42,826 nt of DNA. It comes from Pseudomonadota bacterium. Its GTDB lineage: Bacteria > Pseudomonadota > Gammaproteobacteria > Xanthomonadales > Xanthomonadaceae. The notes under the pieces were generated by a model. It was not told the DNA's origin, made no database searches, and was given only the letters and a program-made list of their open reading frames with translations. Where the stretch lies: contig JAFEBX010000001.1 of assembly GCA_018242425.1 (NCBI GenBank), positions 1 through 42,826 on the forward strand, in the 5' to 3' direction. The position numbers and the translations under genes are program-made. This document shows positions 7,781 to 21,607 of this stretch, in pieces (the first letter of the stretch is position 1; each line of letters starts with the position of its first letter).

Positions 7781-7809
7781 TTGCAAGCGCGGCATTCCGC
7801 CCGTATATC
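7781..7809 (+). promoter_or_regulatory. Predicted sigma-70 promoter of hrcA
   Basis: TTGCAA (7781-7786) and TATATC (7804-7809) are separated by exactly 17 bp. The -10 ends 6 nt before the hrcA ATG at 7816, so transcription would begin at the start codon itself. No CIRCE inverted repeat is present, so HrcA autoregulation is not indicated here. Confidence 0.6.
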
Positions 7810-7815
7810 GACGGC

Positions 7816-8874
7816 ATGGCACTCCCAGGCTCCGACGATCTCAATCCGCGCGCGCGGCACCTGCTGCGGACCCTGATCGGTCGCTACATCCGCGATGGCG
7901 AGCCGATCGGCTCGCAGACGCTGGCGCGCTGCGCCGGGCTCGATGTCAGTTCCGCCACCATCCGCAACATCCTTGGCGATCTCGAGGATCTTGGCCTGTT
8001 GGCCTCGCCGCACACCTCTGCCGGGCGCGTGCCAACCGCGCAGGGCTACCGGGTCTTCGTCGATTCCCTGCTGCAGGTCGAGCCGCTGGGCGATGGCGAG
8101 CTGCGTCGCCTGCGCGAGGAACTGTTGCCTGGCAATGCCGGCACCCGCCAGTTGCTGGGCAATGCCGGCGAGCTGCTGTCGGCGATGAGCCATTTCGTCG
8201 GTGTGGTCAGTGCGCCGCAGCGGGCCAGCGTGCCGTTCCGTCGCATCGAATTCGTTGGCCTTGGTGGCGACGAGGTGCTGGCGATCCTGGTCTTCAGCGA
8301 CAACGAGGTGCAGAACCGCGTGGTCCGCACCGGCAAAGCCTTCGATCCGGGCGAACTCGAGCGTGTCGCCAACTACCTGAACGCCCATTTCGCCGGATTG
8401 CCGATCGCCCAGGTCAAGCGCCAGTTGCTCGGCGAGTTGCGCGCGGCCCGCGACGAGCTGCACCTGCTGATGTCACGGGCGCTGGAACTGGCCGAACTCA
8501 GTTTCAACGAGCTTGGCGGCGAATCCGAACTGGTGATGGCCGGCCAGACCCGGTTGATGGGCGTGCAGGAACTGGCCGACGTCGGCCGCCTGCGCGACCT
8601 GTTCGAGACCTTCGGGCGCAAGCGCGACATGCTGCAACTGCTCGACCGCACCCTCCATGCCGAGGGCGTGCGCATCTTCATCGGCGAGGAAACCGGGCTG
8701 GCGCCGATGGGCGACGACATGGCCCTGGTCGCCGCGCCCTATGGCAGCGCCGGCCGGGTGCTGGGCGTGCTCGGCGTGATCGGGCCGCGACGGATGGCCT
8801 ACGACCAGGTGATCCCGCTGGTGCAGGCGACCGCAGGTGTCCTCGGCGAGGCAATGCGCCCCGACCGGGGTTGA
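7816..8874 (+). CDS. hrcA: Heat-inducible transcription repressor HrcA
   Basis: HrcA represses class I heat-shock operons (usually groESL) by binding CIRCE elements. The 352-residue protein has the N-terminal winged helix (ARHLLRTLIGRYIRDGEPIGSQTLAR, then SSATIRNILGDLEDLGLL) and the GAF-like middle domain ending RRMAYDQVIPLV. The family begins within a few residues of this ATG, although the frame runs open far upstream across recN. It heads the cluster hrcA-grpE-dnaK; 63 bp separate it from grpE. Confidence 0.95.
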   Translation: MALPGSDDLNPRARHLLRTLIGRYIRDGEPIGSQTLARCAGLDVSSATIRNILGDLEDLGLLASPHTSAGRVPTAQGYRVFVDSLLQVEPLGDGELRRLREELLPGNAGTRQLLGNAGELLSAMSHFVGVVSAPQRASVPFRRIEFVGLGGDEVLAILVFSDNEVQNRVVRTGKAFDPGELERVANYLNAHFAGLPIAQVKRQLLGELRAARDELHLLMSRALELAELSFNELGGESELVMAGQTRLMGVQELADVGRLRDLFETFGRKRDMLQLLDRTLHAEGVRIFIGEETGLAPMGDDMALVAAPYGSAGRVLGVLGVIGPRRMAYDQVIPLVQATAGVLGEAMRPDRG

Positions 8875-8937
8875 ATTTGGCGCGCACCGCCGCATGTCGT
8901 TCACAATGATCGACCCCAAGGACGCGCTGCGCCGAAC

Positions 8938-9477
8938 ATGAACACCGGAACCAACACGCCCCCCAATCCCGAAGACCTCCAGGACGGTCTCTCGCCGGAA
9001 CAGATGGCCGAAAACAACGCCTCGACCGAAGACCGCATCGAGGCCCTCAACGGCGAACTGGAGCAGTTGCGCGCGCAATCGCTGATCGAGCGCGCCGACC
9101 TCGAGAACCAGCGCAAGCGCATGGCCCGCGACATCGACAGCGCCCGCCGTTTCGCCAACGAGAAACTGCTGGCTGACCTGCTGCCGGTGTTCGACAGCAT
9201 GGAAGCCGGGCTGGCTGCCGCAGCCGCCGACGATCCGTTGCGCGCCGGGCTCGAGCTCACCCTCAAGCAGCTGCACTCCGTCGCCGAGCGCAATGGCCTG
9301 TCAGAGGTCGCGCCCAAGCCGGGCGACGCCTTCAACCCCGAACACCACAATGCGGTGAGCCAGCAGCCGGCGCCGGGGATCGCCCCGGGCGGCATCGTCC
9401 TGGTGTTCCAGAAGGGCTACCTGCTCAATGACCGCCTGCTGCGCCCGGCAATGGTCGTGGTCGCCCCGCACGACTGA
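8938..9477 (+). CDS. grpE: Nucleotide exchange factor GrpE
   Basis: GrpE is a 179-residue cofactor that releases ADP from DnaK. It has a long N-terminal coiled coil (about 20-75, [19 protein letters not shown]...) followed by the conserved [12 protein letters not shown] and the C-terminal beta domain with [19 protein letters not shown] and [13 protein letters not shown]. It lies between hrcA and dnaK, as in many proteobacteria. Confidence 0.96.
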   Translation: MNTGTNTPPNPEDLQDGLSPEQMAENNASTEDRIEALNGELEQLRAQSLIERADLENQRKRMARDIDSARRFANEKLLADLLPVFDSMEAGLAAAAADDPLRAGLELTLKQLHSVAERNGLSEVAPKPGDAFNPEHHNAVSQQPAPGIAPGGIVLVFQKGYLLNDRLLRPAMVVVAPHD

Positions 9478-9507
9478 GCCTTCGACAACGATTGTCCCGA
9501 ATTCCCA

Positions 9508-9535
9508 CTTGAAAGGATCGGGGCAGGCCCTATCT
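9508..9535 (+). promoter_or_regulatory. Sigma-32 heat-shock promoter of dnaK
   Basis: CTTGAAA (9508-9514), a 13-bp spacer, then CCCTATCT (9528-9535) match the RpoH consensus CTTGAAA-N11-16-CCCCATNT at nearly every position. The start of dnaK is 56 nt downstream. This indicates that dnaK and following genes have their own heat-shock promoter inside the hrcA-grpE-dnaK cluster. Confidence 0.8.
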
Positions 9536-9591
9536 AACACGTATCGACGGCGCGTCCGTCCCAAATATTCGAATCGAAAGAGACCACGACC

Positions 9592-11526
<1,935 letters not shown>

Positions 11527-11550
11527 TCCTCGACCGACCAAGGCACACCG

Positions 11551-11580
11551 AACGGACGCTTCCACCATGGGGCGTCCGTT
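11551..11580 (+). other. Intercistronic hairpin after dnaK
   Basis: AACGGACGC and GCGTCCGTT form a perfect 9-bp stem with a 12-nt loop, 24 nt after the dnaK stop. There is no T-run, so it looks more like an mRNA stability or partial-termination element than a full terminator. It would separate high dnaK expression from the downstream TMEM175 and dnaJ genes. Confidence 0.5.
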
Positions 11581-11601
11581 GCGGTATCAGGAGATCGAAG
11601 A

Positions 11602-12201
11602 GTGGGGAAGGGCAGGCTCGAGGCATTCAGTGACGGCGTAATGGCCGTGATCATCACGATCATGGTGCTGGAACTGAAGACGCCGCACGAACCGACGCTG
11701 CAGGCCTTGCTGGCGAACCTGCCGGTATTCCTGAGCTACGTGTTGAGCTTCGTCTACGTCGGCATCTACTGGAACAACCACCACCACATGCTGCACGCCG
11801 TGCAGAAGGTGAACGGCCGGGTGATGTGGACCAACCTGTTCTTCCTGTTCTGGCTGTCGCTGTTCCCGTTCGTCACCAGCTGGATCAATGAATCGCATCC
11901 GTTCCCGGCGCCGGTGCCGACCGCGCTATACGGCGTGGTGCTGCTGATGGCCGCGCTGTCGTGGATTCCGCTGGGTCGCGCGCTGGTCGCCTGCAACGGC
12001 GGACACCAGGGCACGCTCGGGCGCGCGCTGGGTGGCGAACACGGGGCCTGGAAGGAAAAGATTTCCCCGTTGCTCTACATCGCGGGCATCGCATTGGCGT
12101 TCGTCATGCCGATCGTGTCCTGCATCCTCTATACGATCGTGGCGATCCTGTGGTTCGTCCCCGACCGTCGCATCGAACAACAACTGAAGCAGCACGAATG
12201 A
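11602..12201 (+). CDS. TMEM175 (DUF1211) family channel protein
   Basis: This 199-residue inner-membrane protein has the TMEM175 signature [21 protein letters not shown] in helix 1 (the FSD motif), then about five further hydrophobic segments. Bacterial TMEM175 proteins form tetrameric potassium-permeable channels. The start is GTG at 11602, supported by a strong AGGAGA ribosome-binding site 7 nt upstream. The stop overlaps the dnaJ start (ATGA), so translation is coupled to dnaJ. Its insertion between dnaK and dnaJ is unusual; no link between the channel and the chaperones is known to me. Confidence 0.85.
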   Translation: MGKGRLEAFSDGVMAVIITIMVLELKTPHEPTLQALLANLPVFLSYVLSFVYVGIYWNNHHHMLHAVQKVNGRVMWTNLFFLFWLSLFPFVTSWINESHPFPAPVPTALYGVVLLMAALSWIPLGRALVACNGGHQGTLGRALGGEHGAWKEKISPLLYIAGIALAFVMPIVSCILYTIVAILWFVPDRRIEQQLKQHE

Positions 12202-13322
12202 GCAAGCGCGACTACTACGAAACCCTCGGCGTCGAACGCGGTGCCGACGACGAAACGCTGAAGAAGGCCTATCGCCGTTGCGCGATGAAGCATCACCCGG
12301 ACCGCAATCCCGGCGACAAGCAGGCCGAAACCGCGTTCAAGGAATGCAAGGAGGCCTACGAGGTCCTGTCCGATCCGCAGCGCCGGCGCGCCTACGACCA
12401 GCACGGCCATGCCGCGTTCGAGCACGGCATGGGCGGCGGTGGCGGTGGTCCGCAATTCCATGACGTCGGCGACATCTTCGGCGACATCTTCGGCAACATC
12501 TTCGGTGGTGGCGCGCAGCGCGGCCCGCGTCGCGGCGCCGACATCGGCTATGCGATGGAGCTCGATCTGGAAGATGCCGTGAGCGGCGTCGACCAGCGCA
12601 TCACCCTGCCGATGCTGGAAGAGTGCGAGAAGTGCCAGGGCAGCGGTTCCACCGACGGCAAGCTCGAGACCTGCGGCACCTGCCAGGGGCACGGCCAGGT
12701 CCGCATGCAGCGCGGCATCTTCTCGATGCAGCAGGCCTGCCCGGAATGCCACGGCCGCGGCCAGGTGATCGTCAGTCCATGCCTGGCCTGCCACGGCAAC
12801 GGTCGCGTCCACGGCGAACGCACGCTCGACGTCAAGGTGCCGGCCGGCGTCGACAACGGCGATCGCATCCGTCTTGCCGGCGAGGGCGAAGCCGGTCCCG
12901 CGGGTGCGCCGCCGGGCGATCTCTATGTCGAGATCCACGTCCGCGAGCATGCGATCTTCCAGCGCGATGGCGATGACCTCCATTGCGAGGTGCCGATCCG
13001 CATCACCCAGGCCGCGATGGGCGACACCGTGCGCGTGCCGACGCTGAAGGGTGACGCCGAGATCCGCATTCCCGCCGAAACCCAGACCGGCAAGGTGTTC
13101 CGCCTGCGCGGCAAGGGCGTGAAGTCGGTGCGCAGCCGCAGCGAGGGCGATCTCTATTGCCGCGCCGTGGTCGAGACGCCGGTGAACCTGACCTCCGAGC
13201 AGCGCGAGTTGCTGGAAAAGTTCGAAGCGACCTTCGTCGGCGAGGGCGCGCGCAAGCATTCACCCAAGCACAGCACCTTCATGGACGGCGTCAAGGGATT
13301 CTGGGATCGTATGGTGTCATGA
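12198..13322 (+). CDS. dnaJ: Chaperone DnaJ (Hsp40)
   Basis: DnaJ stimulates DnaK ATPase and delivers substrates. The 374-residue type I protein has the J domain (1-70) with the HPD motif at 33-35, a G/F-rich linker ([23 protein letters not shown]) and four zinc motifs [24 protein letters not shown] and CLACHGNG, then the C-terminal peptide-binding domains. It overlaps both the upstream TMEM175 gene and the downstream dapB by ATGA, so the three are translationally coupled. Confidence 0.97.
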   Translation: MSKRDYYETLGVERGADDETLKKAYRRCAMKHHPDRNPGDKQAETAFKECKEAYEVLSDPQRRRAYDQHGHAAFEHGMGGGGGGPQFHDVGDIFGDIFGNIFGGGAQRGPRRGADIGYAMELDLEDAVSGVDQRITLPMLEECEKCQGSGSTDGKLETCGTCQGHGQVRMQRGIFSMQQACPECHGRGQVIVSPCLACHGNGRVHGERTLDVKVPAGVDNGDRIRLAGEGEAGPAGAPPGDLYVEIHVREHAIFQRDGDDLHCEVPIRITQAAMGDTVRVPTLKGDAEIRIPAETQTGKVFRLRGKGVKSVRSRSEGDLYCRAVVETPVNLTSEQRELLEKFEATFVGEGARKHSPKHSTFMDGVKGFWDRMVS

Positions 13323-14032
13323 GCACACCGATCCGCCTGCTGATCCACGGAGCCAACGGACGCATGGGCCGCGCGGTGCGGCGCATCGCCGCGGAAGACG
13401 CGCGCTTCGAGATCGCGGGCGTGGTTTCGCGTTCGACGCCGGAAACCCGCGTCGTGGATGGCGTGCCTTACTTCGCCGCCAGCGAACTCGGCGCGGTTCC
13501 CGGGTTCGACGTCGCCATCGACTTCAGCCTGCCGGAAGCCTTTGACGGCATCCTCGGCGAATGCGTGAAGCGCGGCGCGGGGCTGGTCTCGGGCACCACC
13601 GGCATCGATGACGCGCAACGCGCTGCGCTGGACGCTGCATCCGCGCGCATTCCGCTGGTGTGGGCCTCGAATTTCAGCCTCGGCGTGGCGTTGCTGCATC
13701 AGTTGGTGGAAACCGCCGCGACGCGCCTGCCGGGCTGGGACTGCGACATCGTCGAATCGCACCACGTCCACAAGAAGGATGCACCTTCGGGCACGGCTCT
13801 CACGCTGGGCGCGGCCGCCGAAACGGGTGGTGCCAAACCGCATTACGCCAGCCTGCGCGCTGGCGATATCGTCGGCGAACACTTGGTCCAGTTCACCGGG
13901 CAGGGTGAGCGCATCGAACTGGTCCATCGCGCCACCGATCGCGACATCTTCGCGCGCGGCGCCGTGCATGCTGCGGCGTGGCTGCAGGGCAGGCCGGCAG
14001 GCCGCTACAGGGTCGCCGATACCCTCGGCTGA
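13319..14032 (+). CDS. dapB: 4-hydroxy-tetrahydrodipicolinate reductase
   Basis: DapB reduces the dihydrodipicolinate precursor with NAD(P)H in lysine and meso-diaminopimelate synthesis. The 237-residue protein has the nucleotide loop [11 protein letters not shown] near the N-terminus, SGTTGIDD, and the substrate motif [15 protein letters not shown] with His148 and Lys152 as the catalytic pair. It is slightly shorter than the Escherichia coli enzyme (273). It overlaps dnaJ by 4 nt, so it is carried by the heat-shock transcript as in related genera. Confidence 0.95.
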   Translation: MSTPIRLLIHGANGRMGRAVRRIAAEDARFEIAGVVSRSTPETRVVDGVPYFAASELGAVPGFDVAIDFSLPEAFDGILGECVKRGAGLVSGTTGIDDAQRAALDAASARIPLVWASNFSLGVALLHQLVETAATRLPGWDCDIVESHHVHKKDAPSGTALTLGAAAETGGAKPHYASLRAGDIVGEHLVQFTGQGERIELVHRATDRDIFARGAVHAAAWLQGRPAGRYRVADTLG

Positions 14033-14048
14033 CCCGTGGCCGCGATGC

Positions 14049-14459
14049 TTAGTGGAAATTGCTTCCCGTGAGCAAGCCGAAGCAGGCGGCGACCAACAGC
14101 AACACCAGGCCGATGACGATGGTGAAACCGAGCCAGACGCCCTTGGCGGTCTTGGTCAGTCCCTTGCGCGTGAACCAGATGCCGGCGATCACGGGCAACA
14201 TGATCGGTCCCGCCGTCACCGGCAGCCACATCAACGAGTACAGGCTGGTTCCGGTAAAGGAAAGCACGGAGGACATGAGCAGTCGCAGGACGATGCCGAT
14301 GGCCGGACCGCCGAACACCATCAGCGCGATGCAGATCGCGATGCCGGCACCCACCGAACCTTCATTGCCGCCATCTGCAGGCGGCGGCGTGTTGCTGACC
14401 GGCGGCTGGTAGGGATCGTTGGGCGATTGCGGCAACGGCGGCGGGTGTTGTTCGCTCAT
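14049..14459 (-). CDS. Proline-rich small membrane protein
   Basis: The 136-residue product has a proline-rich, cytosol-like N-terminus (MSEQHPPPLPQSPNDPYQPP, about 1-32) followed by three hydrophobic segments: about 36-62, 67-92 and 110-130. I do not recognise a family. Proline-rich N-termini of this form are common in small DUF-type membrane proteins and may mediate protein contacts. The ATG overlaps the stop of the upstream radical SAM gene (ATGA), so it is the last gene of a coupled three-gene operon and probably works with it. Confidence 0.75.
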   Translation of the reverse strand: MSEQHPPPLPQSPNDPYQPPVSNTPPPADGGNEGSVGAGIAICIALMVFGGPAIGIVLRLLMSSVLSFTGTSLYSLMWLPVTAGPIMLPVIAGIWFTRKGLTKTAKGVWLGFTIVIGLVLLLVAACFGLLTGSNFH

Positions 14460-15874
14460 TCTTCATTCCCCCGGTCGACCATCGCGCGCAAGGCCTCGAG
14501 GCGTTCGCGGCGACCGTCGCGATAGAACAGGTTGTAGGTATCGAACGGCACGATGGTGCCATCGGGTTGCGCGATGTGCACGCAGCTTTTCTTCACGCTG
14601 CGCAGGTCGAAGCTCTCGGCGTCGATGAAGTCCATGATCAGCACGCGGAACACGTTGCGGTAATCCAGTCCTTCCGGCGCCATCACCTGCGGCAGGCAGC
14701 ACAGCAGGTCGGACAGCGAGCACGCCTGCGACTCGGGCGAATGGTTGGTCGCGAACAGCTTGAAGATCGCTTCGTGCAGGCCGGAATCCTTTTCCAGCAC
14801 GATGCTGTTGCGACCGCCTTCGATCAGCACCTGCGGCGGCACCATGCCGGTGAGCGGCATCAATCGTCCATCCACCTTCAGTGCGTAGGCCATCGCCAGG
14901 CTGTCGGGATGGCAGGGCACCGGGATCAGGTCTTCCGGCTTGAACAGCGGGCATTGTTCGAGGATGCGGCGGCGCACTTCGCTCAGGGTCAGGCGATCGC
15001 GCGCGGGGTCGTAGTTCTCGGTGCGGCCGGCGTTCTGGATCGGCTGGAAGGTCACGCCGCGCACGCAGGGCTGCGTCAGCGCGAAATCGATGATCTCGCC
15101 GAGCTCGTGGTCGTTCAGGCCTTTCTTGACCGTCACCACCAGCGTGGTCGAGATGCCGTGGCGATTCAGTGCTTTCAGCGCCTGCAGGCGGATCTCGCGC
15201 AACTTCGCGCCGCGCAACACCTGGTGCACTTCATCGCGCAGCGAGTCGAATTGCAGGTACAGCTCGAAGCCGGGCATGTAGCTTGCCAGTCGTTCCACGA
15301 ACGCCGGTTCCTTGGCGATGCGCAGGCCATTGGTATTGACCATCAGGTGCTTGATCGGTCGTGCCTTGGCAGCATCGAGGATGTCGAAGAACCCGGGATG
15401 CAGGGTCGGTTCGCCACCGGAGATCTGCACGACGTCGGGCTCGCCCTCGTTGGCGACGATGGCATCGAGCATCGCTTCGATCGTCGCAAAGTCGCGATAA
15501 CCGGGACGATGCGGGCCGGAATCGGCGTAGCAGATCGGGCAACGCAGGTTGCAGTTGTCGGTGACTTCGACCAGCGTCAGGCAGCTGTGCTGCATGTGTT
15601 CCGGGCACAGGCCGCAGTCGTAGGGGCAGCCCCAGTGGCGTTGCGTGTTGAAGCGGCGCGGCAGTTCCGGCGGCTTGATGAAGACTTCCCGGCAACGGCG
15701 GTAGTAGTCGACGTCGTCGGCGATCAGCACGCGCTGCTCGCCGTGCTGCGGACACCACTTGTCCATGTAGACGCGGTCGTCCTTGATCAGGATGGTCGCT
15801 TCCACGCGGCGCAGGCAGGTCCCGCACACCGAAATGGCGCTGTCGTAGAACAGGTACGGCCTGACTTTCGCCAT
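14456..15874 (-). CDS. Radical SAM enzyme, tetraether-synthase-like (COG1964-type)
   Basis: The 472-residue protein contains the radical SAM cluster motif CNLRCPIC (Cys108, Cys112, Cys115) and the SAM-binding ISGGEPTLHPG. Before it is an extra cysteine-rich region: CGTC (17-20), CPQHG (41-45) and GCPYDCGLCPEHMQH (82-96). That GCPxDCGxC arrangement directly before the radical SAM motif is what I know from the archaeal tetraether synthase Tes/MJ0619 group, which joins unactivated lipid carbons. Further cysteines in the C-terminal half (CSLSDLLCCLPQ) could bind another cluster. The substrate here is unknown. The start MAKVRPYLF at 15874 overlaps the Lgt-like stop (TGATG). Long open sequence upstream in frame is shadow coding. 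Confidence 0.85.
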   Translation of the reverse strand: MAKVRPYLFYDSAISVCGTCLRRVEATILIKDDRVYMDKWCPQHGEQRVLIADDVDYYRRCREVFIKPPELPRRFNTQRHWGCPYDCGLCPEHMQHSCLTLVEVTDNCNLRCPICYADSGPHRPGYRDFATIEAMLDAIVANEGEPDVVQISGGEPTLHPGFFDILDAAKARPIKHLMVNTNGLRIAKEPAFVERLASYMPGFELYLQFDSLRDEVHQVLRGAKLREIRLQALKALNRHGISTTLVVTVKKGLNDHELGEIIDFALTQPCVRGVTFQPIQNAGRTENYDPARDRLTLSEVRRRILEQCPLFKPEDLIPVPCHPDSLAMAYALKVDGRLMPLTGMVPPQVLIEGGRNSIVLEKDSGLHEAIFKLFATNHSPESQACSLSDLLCCLPQVMAPEGLDYRNVFRVLIMDFIDAESFDLRSVKKSCVHIAQPDGTIVPFDTYNLFYRDGRRERLEALRAMVDRGNEE

Positions 15875-16605
15875 CAGCGCTGCTTTCCAAGGATACGAAC
15901 CATGTCGCGGACATAGTAGGCGAGGCCGGCGATGCACCACCACTGCAGCCCGCCCAGTCCCAGCAGATGGAAGGGCGCGGGACGAATGAATTCGATCAGC
16001 AGGCGATAGGCGAGGTAACCGGCGAGGAAAACGCGGAAACGATCGCCCGGACGTTGCAGTCGCGATGGCAGCAGGCGATCGATCACCACGAATACCCACA
16101 GCAGCAGGAACGCGACTTCGTAGAGCTGGGTGGGATGGCGCGGGATGCCATCGCCGAAATCGACACCCCAGGGCAGTGCTGTCGGATTGCCGTAGGTGTG
16201 GTCGTTCAAGCCGGAGAGGAAGCAGCCGGCGCGGCCGATCATCATGCCGATCGCCAAAGGATGGACGAAGGCATCACCGGTCGAGTTGCGGATGCCGGCC
16301 ATGTGCTTGGCTGTTTCGACGCCGACCAGGCCGCCGAGCAGGGCCCCGATGATCGATTTGCCTTCCAGCAGGTGGCGCCAGTCGGGGAAGCCGGTGAATG
16401 CGTAGGCCGGGTCGTAGCTCCAGTAGGCCAGCTTGGCGCCGATCGCCGCGCCCAGCACCGCGCCGGCGATCACCATGTAGCGGGCCTCGCCATCGGCCAA
16501 TGAATCGACGTTCAGGCGCCGTCGCTCGCGCAGGAACCAGCGGAACCCGATGAAATACGCCGCGGCCTCGAAAATGAAGTGGAGCTGTGCGGGGCCGAGT
16601 GACAT
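15874..16605 (-). CDS. Lgt-like membrane protein (prolipoprotein diacylglyceryl transferase family)
   Basis: This 243-residue protein with about seven hydrophobic segments belongs to the Lgt family by MIGRAGCF (124-129), PRHPTQLYE and YLAYRLLIEFIRP. However, the usual signature GRxGNFxNxExxG reads GRAGCFLSG...NDHTYG, and the SFHGG region that carries the catalytic histidine reads SIIGALLGG. It is therefore probably not the housekeeping Lgt but a paralogue that handles a different acceptor or lipid. It is the first gene of a coupled operon with the radical SAM enzyme. ATG 16605 is favoured because TACACT ends 6 nt upstream (leaderless style); an ATG at 16626 is the alternative. Confidence 0.82.
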   Translation of the reverse strand: MSLGPAQLHFIFEAAAYFIGFRWFLRERRRLNVDSLADGEARYMVIAGAVLGAAIGAKLAYWSYDPAYAFTGFPDWRHLLEGKSIIGALLGGLVGVETAKHMAGIRNSTGDAFVHPLAIGMMIGRAGCFLSGLNDHTYGNPTALPWGVDFGDGIPRHPTQLYEVAFLLLWVFVVIDRLLPSRLQRPGDRFRVFLAGYLAYRLLIEFIRPAPFHLLGLGGLQWWCIAGLAYYVRDMVRILGKQR

Positions 16606-16611
16606 CCGGGG

Positions 16612-16617
16612 AGTGTA
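16612..16617 (-). promoter_or_regulatory. Candidate -10 box of the Lgt-like operon
   Basis: TACACT on the minus strand ends 6 nt before the ATG at 16605. No good -35 is visible. It overlaps the carA promoter region on the other strand, so the two divergent operons compete for the same 140 bp. Confidence 0.35.
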
Positions 16618-16633
16618 AATGGGCATCCGAGCG

Positions 16634-16662
16634 TGGACAGGGGAGGCCTGTTCACCTATCAT
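16634..16662 (+). promoter_or_regulatory. Sigma-70 promoter of carAB
   Basis: TGGACA (16634-16639) and TATCAT (16657-16662) are spaced by 17 bp, each with five of six consensus bases. Transcription would begin near 16669 and leave a leader of about 75 nt before the carA GTG. The leader includes a short CCGC/GCGG hairpin followed by CTTTCT that could attenuate transcription. Confidence 0.65.
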
Positions 16663-16744
16663 TTCCACTCGCCCGACCCACCAGCCTCCGAACCGGATTT
16701 CCGCGCTTCGGCGGCTTTCTGCAACCCGAAACAAGGCGAAGCCC

Positions 16745-17866
16745 GTGACTGAACCTGCAATCCTGGCCCTAGAAGACGGCAGCGTCTTCCACGGGGTTTC
16801 CGTTGGCGCGCCCGGCATTTCCGTCGGCGAAGTGGTGTTCAACACCGCGATGACCGGATACCAGGAAGTCCTGACGGATCCGTCCTACGCCCGCCAGCTG
16901 GTCACGCTGACCTATCCGCACATCGGCAATACCGGCATGACCGCGGACGACGACGAGGCCGCCAAGGTCTGGGCCTCCGGCCTGATCGTGCGCGACGTGC
17001 CGCGACGTCCCAGCAACTGGCGCAGCCAGGTCTCGCTGCCGGAATGGTTGCGTGAACGCGGGATCGTCGCGATCAGCGACATCGACACCCGTCGCCTCAC
17101 CCGCCTCCTGCGCGACAAGGGCGCGCAGAACGGTGCGCTGATGGCCGGCCGCATCGACGAAGATGAAGCGATCGAGGCAGCGCGCAAGTTCCCCGGCCTC
17201 AAGGGCATGGATCTGGCGAAAGTCGTCACCACCGACAAGGCGCACGCCTGGACCGAGGGTAGCCTCGATCTCGACACCGGCAAGTTCGCGCAGCCGGCGA
17301 AGCGCTTCAAGGTTGTCGCCTACGATTTCGGCGCCAAGCTCAACATCCTGCGCATGCTGGCCGATCGCGGCTGCGACATCACCGTGGTGCCGGCGCAGAC
17401 GCCTGCCGCCGACGTGCTGGCGATGCAGCCCGATGGCGTGTTCCTTTCGAATGGTCCCGGAGATCCGGAACCCTGCGACTACGCGATCGCGGCGATCCGC
17501 GAATTCGTGGCGAAGAAGATCCCGACCTACGGCATCTGCCTCGGCCACCAGTTGCTCGGCCTCGCCGTCGGCGCAAAGACGATGAAGATGCCGCACGGCC
17601 ACCACGGCGCCAACCATCCGGTGATCGATCTCGACAACGGACGCGTCTACATCACTTCGCAGAACCACGGTTTCTGCATCGACGAATCGACGGTGCCGGC
17701 CAACGTGAAGGTCACGCATCGTTCGCTGTTCGATGGCACCAACCAGGGCATCGCGCTGACCGATGCGCCGGCTTTCAGTTTCCAGGGACATCCGGAGGCA
17801 TCCCCCGGTCCGCATGAAATGTCTTATCTGTTTGATCGATTCATTGCCTTGATGGAGGCCCGCTGA
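16745..17866 (+). CDS. carA: Carbamoyl-phosphate synthase small subunit
   Basis: CarA hydrolyses glutamine and passes ammonia to CarB for arginine and pyrimidine synthesis. The 373-residue protein starts (GTG) [16 protein letters not shown], includes [18 protein letters not shown] in the N-terminal half, and has the class I amidotransferase domain with [10 protein letters not shown] (nucleophile Cys265) and [13 protein letters not shown] (catalytic His and Glu). The GTG was chosen from family alignment; the frame is open upstream to 16619. carB begins 1 nt after its stop. Confidence 0.97.
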   Translation: MTEPAILALEDGSVFHGVSVGAPGISVGEVVFNTAMTGYQEVLTDPSYARQLVTLTYPHIGNTGMTADDDEAAKVWASGLIVRDVPRRPSNWRSQVSLPEWLRERGIVAISDIDTRRLTRLLRDKGAQNGALMAGRIDEDEAIEAARKFPGLKGMDLAKVVTTDKAHAWTEGSLDLDTGKFAQPAKRFKVVAYDFGAKLNILRMLADRGCDITVVPAQTPAADVLAMQPDGVFLSNGPGDPEPCDYAIAAIREFVAKKIPTYGICLGHQLLGLAVGAKTMKMPHGHHGANHPVIDLDNGRVYITSQNHGFCIDESTVPANVKVTHRSLFDGTNQGIALTDAPAFSFQGHPEASPGPHEMSYLFDRFIALMEAR

Positions 17867-17867
17867 G

Positions 17868-21110
<3,243 letters not shown>

Positions 21111-21119
21111 GATAAAGAA

Positions 21120-21596
21120 ATGTCCGCACCCCTGACCTCCAAGGGCGCCGCGCGCCTGCGCGCCGAGCTGGAAGAACTGAAGTCCGTCAAGCGTCCCGCC
21201 GTGATCCAGGCGATCGCGGAAGCGCGCGCCCACGGCGACCTCAAGGAAAACGCCGAATACCACGCCGCCCGCGAGCAGCAGGGTTTCATCGAGGGCCGCA
21301 TCATGCACCTCGAAGGCGAACTGTCGCACGCGCAGATCATCGATGTCGCCACGCTCAACGTCGGTGACAAGGTGGTGTTCGGCGCCACCGTCGACCTCGC
21401 GTCGACCGACAATGACGACGAACGCACCTACCAGATCGTTGGCGACCTCGAAGCCGACATCAAGCAGGGCCTGATCGCGATTTCATCGCCGATCGCACGC
21501 GCCCTGATCGGCAAGCATTCGGGTGACGTCATCACCATCGAGGCGCCGGGTGGCATCCACGAGTTCGAAATCGTCGACGTCCGTTACGTCGGTTGA
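21120..21596 (+). CDS. greA: Transcription elongation factor GreA
   Basis: GreA induces transcript cleavage in backtracked RNA polymerase. The 158-residue protein has the N-terminal coiled-coil finger ([16 protein letters not shown]...[14 protein letters not shown]) with the conserved acidic tip DLKENAEY, and the FKBP-like C-terminal domain ending [14 protein letters not shown]. It lies 9 bp after carB, so it is probably co-transcribed, as in Escherichia-distant gammaproteobacteria. Confidence 0.96.
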   Translation: MSAPLTSKGAARLRAELEELKSVKRPAVIQAIAEARAHGDLKENAEYHAAREQQGFIEGRIMHLEGELSHAQIIDVATLNVGDKVVFGATVDLASTDNDDERTYQIVGDLEADIKQGLIAISSPIARALIGKHSGDVITIEAPGGIHEFEIVDVRYVG

Positions 21597-21607
21597 GGAT
21601 CGATCGC

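Noticed and set aside
7735..7815. CIRCE element for HrcA autoregulation
   Set aside because: I looked for TTAGCACTC-N9-GAGTGCTAA or a close variant before hrcA, grpE and dnaK and found none. The heat-shock signal here is the sigma-32 promoter of dnaK.
15874..16605. Calling this gene the housekeeping lgt
   Set aside because: The conserved GRxGNF...E..G signature and SFHGG are altered, and it is coupled to a radical SAM gene. The normal lgt is expected elsewhere (often near thyA).
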